A stretch of 54,213 nt of DNA. Origin: an uncultured Clostridia bacterium. Lineage in GTDB: Bacteria > Bacillota > Clostridia > TANB77 > CAG-508. The stretch spans positions 1-54,213 of the forward strand of contig CAJFRV010000005.1 in the NCBI GenBank assembly GCA_904419495.1, in the 5' to 3' direction. Each line of letters starts with the position of its first letter. Position 1 is the first letter of the stretch. Positions 43,790 to 52,188 of this stretch are shown here, piece by piece. The notes beneath the pieces were generated by a model, which ran no database searches, was not told the origin of the DNA, and saw nothing but the letters and a program-made list of their open reading frames with translations. Position numbers and translations under genes: made by a program.

Positions 43790-44896
43790 TTACATTTTGG
43801 CTGTGTCATTTTTCTCCGTCCCCATTGACACCCATTGACAGATTACAATATAATTTTTCTCAGAATTCGTTAAATTTATACAACCAAATTTTGTAATTTG
43901 TACTGTGTCTTCTATTCTAACCCCGAATTTTCCCGGAATATAAATTCCCGGTTCATTTGTTACTACCATATTTTCCTTTAATTGGGTATCTGATCTATAA
44001 CTAATATATGGTGCTTCATGAATTTCCATTCCTACTCCATGTCCTAAACTATGCACTAAATCATATCCATTTAGCTTAAAATCATTTTCTACCATTTTTG
44101 TTAGTAATCTTGTACTTGCACCATCTTTAAAATCTTCTGTTGTTTGTGTTTGATTTTTTAAAACCAAATCATAAACTGGTTTTACATATTCTGGAACTTT
44201 TCCTACGAAAAAAGTCCTCGTCATATCTGAACAATATCCATTTACAATACATCCCATATCAATGGTTATAATATCTACATCTTGTATTTTTCTATCTGAT
44301 GGAATCGCGTGTGGCTTAGAAGTATTTTCGCCTGATGCTACAATTGTATCAAAAGATACTCCTTCTGTTCGTTCTTTATAATATTCTTCAATTTCATTTG
44401 CAATTTGTTTTTCTGTCATGCCCGGTTTGATATAATCTAATATATAAGAAAAACAATTATCTGTGATTTCACATGCTTTTTTTATATTGCGAATTTCTTC
44501 TTCATCTTTTATCATTCTTTGTTTTTCTATAATGTGTTCTGTTTCTACTAGACTATTTATTTTATATTTTCTCATATATTCTTTATATTGTGCATACGTC
44601 ACATAGTATTCTTCAAATCCTACATTTTCACAAAACATAAAGAAATTTTCGTAATCCTCTTTTGATACATCATTCATATCATATACAATGATTTCATCAT
44701 ACAAAGTTAATATACTATGAACATGTTCTATATATCTAGCATCTGTTATATAAATATTTTCTTTTCTTGTTAATAATAATATACCTTCTGCTTCTATATT
44801 AGTTAAATATTTTATATTAATTGGATTCGATATAATTAGTCCTTGTAAATCTAGACTAGACATTTTATTTCTTAACCATTGTAATTTAGGATTCAT
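43790..44896 (-). CDS. Xaa-Pro aminopeptidase family protein (M24)
   Basis: The protein has 368 aa from ATG 44896 (MNPKLQWLRNKM), with GGGGGATG upstream. Metal ligands are the Asp in IITIDMGCIVNG and SDMTRTF, His in HSLGHGVGMEIHE, Glu in NEPGIYIPG and RIEDTV. It has the creatinase N-terminal fold. The family usually ends soon after NYIV; here the frame continues ICQWVSMGTEKNDTAKM through a GGGGACGG repeat (43804-43840), so the last ~14 residues are repeat-derived. Confidence 0.9.
   Translation of the reverse strand: MNPKLQWLRNKMSSLDLQGLIISNPINIKYLTNIEAEGILLLTRKENIYITDARYIEHVHSILTLYDEIIVYDMNDVSKEDYENFFMFCENVGFEEYYVTYAQYKEYMRKYKINSLVETEHIIEKQRMIKDEEEIRNIKKACEITDNCFSYILDYIKPGMTEKQIANEIEEYYKERTEGVSFDTIVASGENTSKPHAIPSDRKIQDVDIITIDMGCIVNGYCSDMTRTFFVGKVPEYVKPVYDLVLKNQTQTTEDFKDGASTRLLTKMVENDFKLNGYDLVHSLGHGVGMEIHEAPYISYRSDTQLKENMVVTNEPGIYIPGKFGVRIEDTVQITKFGCINLTNSEKNYIVICQWVSMGTEKNDTAKM
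43804..43840. repeat. GGGGACGG-type repeat inside the M24 gene end
   Basis: On the minus strand TGTCAATGGGGACGGAG then AAAAATGACA. Ends TGTCA/TGACA pair, another variant of the repeat's flanking stem. A partial repeat of TGTCAATGGG precedes it. Confidence 0.75.
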
Positions 44897-44917
44897 TTTA
44901 TCATCCCCCATATTTTA

Positions 44918-45668
44918 TTAATTATACATTCCTAATGTAAATATTTTCATTAGTACAAATTTTATTGTTTCAAATGGTATATACATACTGATAAATGTTG
45001 CTATCACTATAAATGGCCCAAATGGTATATATTCATCTGTTTTCTTTACTTTTGTGATTAATAATCCTATACTAAGAATTGCACCTATTAAGAAAGATAT
45101 CAAAGTAATTACGATAATATTAGACAATCCAAAAAATAGTCCTAATGCTCCCATTAATTTAACATCACCAAATCCCATGGCTTCTTTTCCATAGAATAAT
45201 CCGGCCTACTAATGTAATCAATAAAAAGATACCTGCTCCCGCTAACATTCCTAATAACATATTTAAAGTAATCGCTACATCTGATAATCCATAGATAAAA
45301 GCAAATATAAGTCCAAATTCAAAAATTGTTAAATTCAATCTATTTGGGATAATCTGCAATTTATAATCTATGACAAAAGCAGACAATAACATTGGTGTTA
45401 AAATTAAGAATTTTATTAAATCTAGATTGGCAATTAATGTATCTTTTATACCAAAAGTATAAACTAATGTCACATAAATTGCTGATGTTAGTAACATTAA
45501 TATATAGTTTGGTTTAAAATTTCTTTTATATTCCTTAAATATGTCTAATGAAAAAAACTTTTTATATTCTGGTAATCGTTTATTGGCCCAATCAACCAAT
45601 TGGCCTACAAATAATCCTAATATTGCAACTGCTAAATAATAACCTATATGTACATCATTATAATACAT
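44918..45668 (-). CDS. Prepilin peptidase (A24), split by +1 frameshift at CGGA
   Basis: This membrane aspartyl protease cuts the leader of type IV prepilins such as the two in this window. The first frame (45165-45668, 167 aa) has the first Asp in FVIDYKLQIIPNRL. The second (44918-45178) has the second Asp in MGFGDVKLMGALG. The break is at 45200-45203: GGC-CGG-A. Skipping C gives LVGGLFYGKEAMGFGDVKLM, the conserved arrangement. The unshifted frame stops at HGIW. The start is at MYYNDVHIGYYL; the N-terminal CxxC domain of some family members is absent. Both Asp residues are needed for activity, so the gene is functional only if joined. Confidence 0.82.
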
Positions 45669-45703
45669 TATTTTCTCCTTCTTTTCTCTTTTTATGTCAA
45701 ATT

Positions 45704-46207
45704 TTATCTTTTGTTCATTTGCTCTGATTTGATTTTATTTTTTATTCTGTTTTCTATTGGTCTTTTCCATGCTGTATACCAAAAATCCTTTTCTTTTATT
45801 GGCTCTACTAATATCGTATAAATATGACATCGATTTCCGCCAATGATATCTGTAAAAATCTGGTCTCCCACAATCGCTATATTTTCACTTTTCTCTTTTA
45901 ATTCTTCCTGCGCTTTTTTAAAACCTTTTTTTAATGGTTTCATAGCAAAAAGCTGGTATTTTATATCTAACTTTTCTACAATACCTTCTATCTTAGCTTT
46001 ATCATTAGTATTTGATAATATATACAGTTTTACACCTTGCCCTTTCAATTCTTTTGCCCATTTTATAACATCTTCTGTCATTTTTTTGGTATGATCCACA
46101 AGTGTATTATCTACATCTAATAACAATGCTTTTATTTTATTTTTATTTAAAAATTCTATAGTAATATCTTCTACTCTTTTAAAATATGCATCTGGATATA
46201 TATTCAT
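45704..46207 (-). CDS. YqeG-family HAD phosphatase
   Basis: The protein has 167 aa. HAD motifs are LLLDVDNTLVDH (I), YILSNTND (II), KPLKKGF (III) and VGDQIFTDIIGG (IV). It resembles YqeG, which in Bacillus lies near translation-related genes. The substrate is unknown. It precedes the prepilin peptidase by about 35 bases. Confidence 0.9.
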   Translation of the reverse strand: MNIYPDAYFKRVEDITIEFLNKNKIKALLLDVDNTLVDHTKKMTEDVIKWAKELKGQGVKLYILSNTNDKAKIEGIVEKLDIKYQLFAMKPLKKGFKKAQEELKEKSENIAIVGDQIFTDIIGGNRCHIYTILVEPIKEKDFWYTAWKRPIENRIKNKIKSEQMNKR

Positions 46208-46278
46208 TCTTCTCCTCCATTAGATATGTATATATTATCAATTCCTTAATTTTTTGTCAATATCTAAAGTTAACTGCT

Positions 46279-46562
46279 TGTCCAATTGGGGACGTTTCCT
46301 TTTGGGACATTAAATATAATGCAATAAGAAATAGTATATATAATAGAAATTATTACATTCCTCGGCTAACATTACATCATAAAGAAAAATTAAATGTATC
46401 TAATATGCACCTCTCAAAGCAAAGTTTGAGATTCTCCTATTAGATACATTAATTTTTTCTAATATGATTTCATTCACACTCGTCATTTTATAATTTCTAT
46501 TATATATACTATTTTATGATATAAAATAAAATGTCCCAAAAGGAAACGTCCCCAATTGGACA
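46279..46562. repeat. Nested palindromic element with GGGGACGTTTC ends
   Basis: A 284-base element. Outer inverted arms are 31 bases each (46279-46309 and 46532-46562; both contain GGGGACGTTTCC or its inverse). Next inside, AATAGTATATATAATAGAAA (46328-46347) is inverse to TTTCTATTATATATACTATT. The core holds another hairpin (ATTAAATGTATCTAAT... / ATTAGATACATTAAT, 46389-46453) with CTCAAAGCAAAGTTTGAG inside. No ORF is present. It lies between yqeG and the metallophosphoesterase and could fold as one long RNA or DNA hairpin. Confidence 0.75.
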
Positions 46563-46565
46563 TCA

Positions 46566-47270
46566 TTAAATTTTTACTAAATTGAAATTAATTGCATCTG
46601 CACTCACTAATTTAAATTCAATACCAAAATATTCACCTTCTACCGCTTCTTTTATAGCTGTACTATGTAGGTGACCATAATAGCATCGTTTTATATGATA
46701 TTTCTTTAATATTCGTATAAATTCATTTGTTTCTCCATGTTGTATGTTTTGATTTATAATTGGTGGGTAGTGTAAAAATGCTATTATTTCTTTATCTTCA
46801 CTATAATTTTCTATACCATTTTTTATTGATAATTCTAGTCTTGCCACTTCTCTATGAAGCATTTTTTTACTTTCAGCATCTTCTCCAAAAGCCCAACCTC
46901 TTGTTCCTACAATTATCTTATTTTCAAATTCATATGCATTATTATATATAAAGTCTATATTTTTAAAATTATTTTCTTTTATATAATTTCTCATGCTATT
47001 TACTGTAGACCACCAATAATCATGATTGCCTTTTAATAATAATTTTTTTCCCGGTAAAGCGTTTAAATATTCAAAATCCTTATATGTATCTTTTAAATAC
47101 ATTGACCAAGAAAAATCTCCCGGCAAGACAACCAAATCATTTTCTGTTACCAATTTCGTCCAATTTTCTTTAACTTTTTCTTCATATCCTTTCCAATTTT
47201 CCCCAAAAATACTCATTGGTTTATTTTCATTAAAAGATAAATGAAGATCTCCTATTGTATATATTGACAT
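46566..47270 (-). CDS. Metallophosphoesterase (calcineurin-like)
   Basis: The protein has 234 aa. Metal-binding motifs in order are GDLHLS (residue 7), LPGDFSWS (about 50), KGNHDYWW (about 77), FLHYPP and YYGHLHS. It has no signal peptide. The family includes phosphodiesterases with diverse substrates, which the sequence does not resolve. Confidence 0.87.
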   Translation of the reverse strand: MSIYTIGDLHLSFNENKPMSIFGENWKGYEEKVKENWTKLVTENDLVVLPGDFSWSMYLKDTYKDFEYLNALPGKKLLLKGNHDYWWSTVNSMRNYIKENNFKNIDFIYNNAYEFENKIIVGTRGWAFGEDAESKKMLHREVARLELSIKNGIENYSEDKEIIAFLHYPPIINQNIQHGETNEFIRILKKYHIKRCYYGHLHSTAIKEAVEGEYFGIEFKLVSADAINFNLVKI

Positions 47271-47336
47271 GTATTTACTCCTATTCTAATTCTTATGTTA
47301 CCATATTTTCTAGTATATGTTTATAACCTCACCAAT

Positions 47337-47726
47337 TTATTGATTTTCTAATATATTTTCTCTTTGTGCTTTTAATTCTTTTGATAAAATCTTTCCACAG
47401 AATTCGCATCTTCCTGTCTCCTCTGCACATTGTTTACAAATATCTGCATGCATCGAAGAATCTTCAAATTGCTTTCCACAAATTTTGCATTCGTGCTTTG
47501 CTATGTCCATTGTAGACATATGCAATATTGCTTCACACGCATCATTACCGAAAACCTCTTCTGCTCTTTTTTCTTTAGAATTCGCTTTACGATATAAAAC
47601 TGCTGATAAAATAATAAGAATTGCGATTATTAAAATAATGATTATCTTTTTTCCTTTCTTCTTTTTTTGTGTTTTCTCATTTGATATTGTACTTTCTACT
47701 TCTATATTTTTCTTTTCTTCTTCCAT
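47337..47726 (-). CDS. Single-pass membrane protein with C-terminal Cys motifs
   Basis: The protein has 129 aa. Charged residues 1-27 precede a membrane helix (IIIILIIAILIILSAVLY, about 28-45). The C-terminal part has KHECKICGKQF, CKQCAEETGRCEFCGK, a likely zinc-binding set, plus HMSTMD. I do not recognise the family. It lies 26 bases downstream of tsaD, and co-transcription is likely. Confidence 0.6.
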   Translation of the reverse strand: MEEEKKNIEVESTISNEKTQKKKKGKKIIIILIIAILIILSAVLYRKANSKEKRAEEVFGNDACEAILHMSTMDIAKHECKICGKQFEDSSMHADICKQCAEETGRCEFCGKILSKELKAQRENILENQ

Positions 47727-47752
47727 TGTATTCCCCCATTTTCAAATTTTTT

Positions 47753-48751
47753 TTACAGTTTTAAATTTGGTATTGCATTTAAATGTAATTCATCTCTTTT
47801 TCCCTGTATATAATTATAATATCCCGCTGATGCAATCATAGCTGCATTATCTGTGCATAATTTTAAATCTGGCATATAGATTTTTATTTTTTTCTCTTTG
47901 TCATCTTGTTGCAATGTTAAGAATGCTTTTCTAATGTAACTGTTGGCTGATACACCACCTGCTAATGCAATCGTTTTTATTCCTGTTTGTTTAATTGCTC
48001 TATTCACATTTTCTAATAAAATTTCTGTCACTGTTTTTTCAAAACTTGCACACAAATTTGCTTTATTTATTTCTGGGTTTTTATGATGTAAATTTATTAC
48101 TGCTGTTTTGATTCCACTGAAACTAAAATCCATATTTTCAAAATGTGTTTTTGGTAAGTTAATTATTGGCTCTCCTTCTTGTGCTAGCTTGTCTACCTTA
48201 GGTCCTCCCGGATATCCCAGTCCTACTACTCTTGCAACTTTATCAAAAGCTTCTCCAATAGCATCATCTCTTGTTTTTCCTAAAACTTCAAATTCTGTAT
48301 AATCTTTTACTTGTATAATTTGCGTATTTCCGCCTGACATCATCATACATAAAAAAGGAGGTTCTAATTCTTTATATGTAATATAATTAGCAGCAATATG
48401 TCCTTGTATATGATTCACACCAACTAATGGTTTATTTATTGCAAAACTCAATGCTTTTGCATAAGATAAACCAACCAATAAAGCACCTACTAACCCCGGA
48501 CCATAAGTTGGAGTTATCGCATCTATCTGCTCGAAACTAATATTTGCCTCTTCTAATGCCTTTTTGGTTACTCTGGAAATAGCTTCTATATGATTTCTAG
48601 AGGCTATCTCTGGTACTACTCCTCCATATTTTTCATGAATTGGTATTTGTGTATCAATGATATTTGATAAAATTTCTCTACCATTTTTTACAATAGCTAC
48701 TGATGTTTCATCACAACTTGATTCAATCCCTAATGTATAAATATCTCTCAT
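47753..48751 (-). CDS. tsaD: tRNA threonylcarbamoyladenosine synthesis protein TsaD
   Basis: The protein has 332 aa, normal length. It transfers the threonylcarbamoyl group to A37 of ANN-decoding tRNAs, with TsaB and TsaE. It starts [16 protein letters not shown]. Metal-ligand motif is [18 protein letters not shown]-like MMMSGGNTQ and [10 protein letters not shown] complete the ASKHA nucleotide-binding fold. The TsaB/TsaE partners are not in the window. Confidence 0.96.
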   Translation of the reverse strand: MRDIYTLGIESSCDETSVAIVKNGREILSNIIDTQIPIHEKYGGVVPEIASRNHIEAISRVTKKALEEANISFEQIDAITPTYGPGLVGALLVGLSYAKALSFAINKPLVGVNHIQGHIAANYITYKELEPPFLCMMMSGGNTQIIQVKDYTEFEVLGKTRDDAIGEAFDKVARVVGLGYPGGPKVDKLAQEGEPIINLPKTHFENMDFSFSGIKTAVINLHHKNPEINKANLCASFEKTVTEILLENVNRAIKQTGIKTIALAGGVSANSYIRKAFLTLQQDDKEKKIKIYMPDLKLCTDNAAMIASAGYYNYIQGKRDELHLNAIPNLKL

Positions 48752-48837
48752 TCTTCCTCCTCATGTTAGATTCCAATTATTTTTGCATTTTATTTTCCTT
48801 GCTATTATAGCATTTATAAGCAAATAAGTAAAGATTT

Positions 48838-48877
48838 AAAGCCTTCGATAAACTTCAATAATTTGATCGAAAGCTTT
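48838..48877 (-). terminator. Hairpin after tsaD upstream region / M50 gene end
   Basis: AAAGC-CTTCGAT pairs with ATCGA-AAGCTTT (minus strand), ending the gene at 48892. The following T-run is weak. Confidence 0.6.
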
Positions 48878-48891
48878 TACATTTCTTTTTC

Positions 48892-49632
48892 TTATAATCC
48901 CCAAATTGCTGCTGCCAAGTTGGATATCCATCCACCCACTGCTTGAATTCCCGGTGTAATAATATATGAAGTTAAACCAGTTATCCATAATACAACAAAT
49001 ATGATATAAAAAATCTGTTCATTATTGATAAACCATTGTTTTGCATTGAAAGGTAAAAATGGCATAATTACTTTTGAACCGTCTAATGGTGGTAATGGAA
49101 TTAAATTGAATAATCCTAGACCAACATTAATTGATACTGTTGCACTAATTAAGCTCATAATGATTCCGCCCATTGTAGAATATATAAATGAAACACCTGC
49201 AAGCTTAATAATCCCATAATAGATAATAGCAAATATAATAGCAAGTAAAAAATTCATAATAGGTCCTGCTATGGATACAAGTGCTTCTCCCTTTTCCATA
49301 GACATTTTTCTTGTATAATTTCTTGGATTGACATGAACTGGTTTTCCCCATCCAAATCCTGCAAATAGCAATAATACAGTTCCAATTGGATCTAAATGAT
49401 CAAATGGATTCAGGCTAAGTCTTCCTTCTCTCCTTGCGGTATCATCTCCTAATTTGTCTGCTACAAATGCATGGGCAAATTCATGGAAAGTAATCGCTAT
49501 CAATACCCCCGGTACACTAATTAATAGTGAAAATAACATTCCCGGATTAGCTAAATATTGTACCACCATAGATAATACCATAATTCCTAATATGATATAA
49601 ATAACTCTTTTATCAAATGAAAAATTAAACAT
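48892..49632 (-). CDS. Site-2 protease family membrane metalloprotease (M50)
   Basis: The protein has 246 aa and several membrane segments. Zinc motif HEFAHAFVADKLG (HExxH) is near residue 46; the second ligand is in LIPLPPLDGSKV near 167. This compact form resembles YwhC-like proteases. The substrate is unknown. It lies after a terminator and before tsaD on the same strand. Confidence 0.9.
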   Translation of the reverse strand: MFNFSFDKRVIYIILGIMVLSMVVQYLANPGMLFSLLISVPGVLIAITFHEFAHAFVADKLGDDTARREGRLSLNPFDHLDPIGTVLLLFAGFGWGKPVHVNPRNYTRKMSMEKGEALVSIAGPIMNFLLAIIFAIIYYGIIKLAGVSFIYSTMGGIIMSLISATVSINVGLGLFNLIPLPPLDGSKVIMPFLPFNAKQWFINNEQIFYIIFVVLWITGLTSYIITPGIQAVGGWISNLAAAIWGL

Positions 49633-49701
49633 AAATACTCCTATCTTCCCCTTTTAAAAAGTATTCTGTAATAACTAATAAAGCCAACTCTATAAAATTT
49701 T

Positions 49702-50481
49702 CTAAATTTCTATTCCTTTATCTTCTAATTGAGCTGAAGAAATATTTTTTGCATGAAGTCTTTTTAATTCCTGCTCTTTTATTCCTTTTTTCAAGTCCTC
49801 TGTTCTATAAGTCCTACATTGAATTTGATTAAAGTAATATAACATATATACATCTTGACTAGGCTGCCAAATAACTTGTGGTTTAAATTCTTCTATTACT
49901 TCTCCTTGCCCATTTGTCCTTTTATAGCCTCCTACCCTATTTGCAATATTTTGTTGCATTTTTTCGTATATCGTCATTAATATTTCTCTTCTCTCATCAT
50001 TATTCTTTGTTGCTTGAACACTTCTATAATATTCTGGTAATGTCTTTAATATTTCAAAAAAATTTCTGTTATATGCTTCATCTGGTGTCATTTCATCAAT
50101 TTCCCATGTGTGAAAATCACTATCTTCTAATACATAGTCATGTGGAAATTGTTCTGATAACATCTTTTGAAAAACTGCACAAACCTGCATAATTACTCCA
50201 GTTCTAAAAGTATCTCCAGATGAAAGTAATGCCTTATATACCGTTTCACTATCTTTCCATTTAAAAAATTTATGAGTACTTGCATCATATGGTTTCATAT
50301 GCATAAAATCTGCTGGAACATATTCTTCCTGTTGTATATCCATTGAATATGGTAAGTTCTTAGCAAAATCATATACCATTGAAAAGATAATATCACCTTC
50401 TGGCATATTCTTATCATTACTATACATATATGTTAAATCTCTTGTTAATTGATTGCTCATTCTTTTTATTAAGTTATTCAT
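49702..50481 (-). CDS. Hypothetical 259-aa protein
   Basis: The family is not recognised. The protein is soluble, helical in character, and has no signal peptide. Features: MSNQLTRDLTYMYSNDKNMP, then PYSMDIQQEEYVPADFMHM, and WQPSQDVYMLYYFNQIQCRT near the end. An acceptable ribosome site (AGGAGAAATAAA) precedes the ATG. It lies between lysS (50533) and the M50 gene on the same strand. Confidence 0.6.
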   Translation of the reverse strand: MNNLIKRMSNQLTRDLTYMYSNDKNMPEGDIIFSMVYDFAKNLPYSMDIQQEEYVPADFMHMKPYDASTHKFFKWKDSETVYKALLSSGDTFRTGVIMQVCAVFQKMLSEQFPHDYVLEDSDFHTWEIDEMTPDEAYNRNFFEILKTLPEYYRSVQATKNNDERREILMTIYEKMQQNIANRVGGYKRTNGQGEVIEEFKPQVIWQPSQDVYMLYYFNQIQCRTYRTEDLKKGIKEQELKRLHAKNISSAQLEDKGIEI

Positions 50482-50532
50482 TTTATTTCTCCTATTACTT
50501 ATTTACATTGTATTCAATAAATTGAAAACAAC

Positions 50533-52041
50533 TTAATTTAATGGTTTCATTGTTGGGAAAAATAGCACATCTCTTATTGAAGCAGAATCTGTTAATAACA
50601 TAATTAATCTATCTAATCCGATTCCCATTCCTCCTGTTGGTGGTAATCCAATTTCTAGTGCATTTACAAAGTCTTCATCCATTCCACCAGCTTCTTCATC
50701 ACCTTTTTCTTTAGCTTCTACTTGTTTCAAAAATCTTTCATATTGATCAATCGGATCATTTAATTCAGAGTATGCATTTCCATATTCTCTTCCACCAATA
50801 AATAATTCAAATCTTTCAACTAATCTTGAATCTTCTTTCTTTCTTTTAGTAAGTGGTGATACTTCTACTGGATAATCCATGATAAATGTTGGTTGTATTA
50901 AGGTTTCTTCTACAAATGTTTCGAAAAATTCATTGATAATATGTCCTCTTGTATTTTTGATTTCTTCATACTCTACACCTTTTTCCTTAGCCAAAGCTTG
51001 TGCTTCTTCGTCAGTATTTATTGTATTAAAATCTACTCCTGTTGCTTGTTTTATTGCATCTATCATGGTTATTTTTTTCCATCCCGGAGCTAAGTCGATT
51101 TCCTGTCCTTGATACGTAATTTTTGTTGTTCCTAATGTGTTTTCTGCAACAGTTGAAATTAATCGTTCTGCTATATTCATCATATCATTATAGTCTTCAT
51201 AAGCTGAATAAAATTCCATATTTGTAAATTCTGGATTGTGTTTAATATCCATTCCTTCATTTCTAAAGTTCTTACCAATTTCAAATACCTTATCAAATCC
51301 TCCAACAATTAATCTTTTTAGATTTAGTTCTGGTGCAATTCTTAAATACATTTGTAAATCTAATGTATTATGATGTGTAATAAAAGGTCTTGCAGCATCA
51401 CCAGTAGCTACTGTTGTAAGCATTGGTGTTTCTACTTCCATGTATCCTTGTTCGTCCATAAATTTTCTAATTTCTTTTATAATTTTACTTCTCAAGATAA
51501 ATGTCTCTTTTACTTCTGGATTCATGATTAAGTCAACATATCTTTGACGATATCTCAAGTCCATATCCTTTAATCCATGAAATTTTTCTGGTAATGGTCT
51601 TAAAGATTTTGAAAGTAATGTCACTTCTTTTGCATGTACAGATATTTCTTCTGTTCTTGTTTTAAATACAAAACCTGTAATTCCAATAATGTCTCCTATA
51701 TCATAGGTTTTAAAAGCTTTATAGCTTTCTTCTCCTAAATCATTAATACTAACATAGCTTTGAATTTTTTCATCACTATCTTGGATTGTACAAAATGATG
51801 CTTTTCCCATAATTCTTTTTGCTATAATTCTTCCTGCAACAGTGACATCTTTTTGTTCAAATTCTTCATAATTGGCTTTGATTTCTCCTGCGGTATTTGT
51901 TCTATTAAATTTTGTGATTTCAAATGGATTTTTCCCTTCTGCTTGTAATTCTGCTAATTTATCTCTTCTTATTTGCATTAAATGGTTTATATCTAATTCT
52001 TCTGCTTGATTTTCATTTGCTTTATTTTTGTTTTCTTGCAT
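50533..52041 (-). CDS. lysS: Lysyl-tRNA synthetase (class II)
   Basis: The protein has 502 aa. An N-terminal OB fold (about 70-180) binds the anticodon. The catalytic domain has motif 2 [19 protein letters not shown] and motif 3 [15 protein letters not shown]. It charges tRNA-Lys. The start is preceded by AAAGGAGAGATC. Confidence 0.97.
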   Translation of the reverse strand: MQENKNKANENQAEELDINHLMQIRRDKLAELQAEGKNPFEITKFNRTNTAGEIKANYEEFEQKDVTVAGRIIAKRIMGKASFCTIQDSDEKIQSYVSINDLGEESYKAFKTYDIGDIIGITGFVFKTRTEEISVHAKEVTLLSKSLRPLPEKFHGLKDMDLRYRQRYVDLIMNPEVKETFILRSKIIKEIRKFMDEQGYMEVETPMLTTVATGDAARPFITHHNTLDLQMYLRIAPELNLKRLIVGGFDKVFEIGKNFRNEGMDIKHNPEFTNMEFYSAYEDYNDMMNIAERLISTVAENTLGTTKITYQGQEIDLAPGWKKITMIDAIKQATGVDFNTINTDEEAQALAKEKGVEYEEIKNTRGHIINEFFETFVEETLIQPTFIMDYPVEVSPLTKRKKEDSRLVERFELFIGGREYGNAYSELNDPIDQYERFLKQVEAKEKGDEEAGGMDEDFVNALEIGLPPTGGMGIGLDRLIMLLTDSASIRDVLFFPTMKPLN

Positions 52042-52107
52042 TTAGATCTCTCCTTTACCTCAAACTTATTGATATGCTACATTATATCCTAATTTTACCA
52101 AAAAGTA

Positions 52108-52145
52108 AAGAAAACTATTCTGAAAAATTCAAAATAGTTTTCTTA
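52108..52145 (-). terminator. Terminator of the large pilin-like gene
   Basis: On the minus strand AAGAAAACTATTTTG pairs with CAGAATAGTTTTCTT, followed by TACTTTTTGG. It lies between the pilin-like gene and lysS. Confidence 0.8.
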
Positions 52146-52188
52146 TCTTATTATTAGCAATCAATCTACTTCTAATAAAAATTGTTAA

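Noticed and set aside
45835..45845. Other CGGA sequences (for example in GGC-GGA, GAC-GGA, CCC-GGA) as shift sites
   Set aside because: In these CGGA is out of frame with CGG as a codon; the proteins read correctly without a shift.
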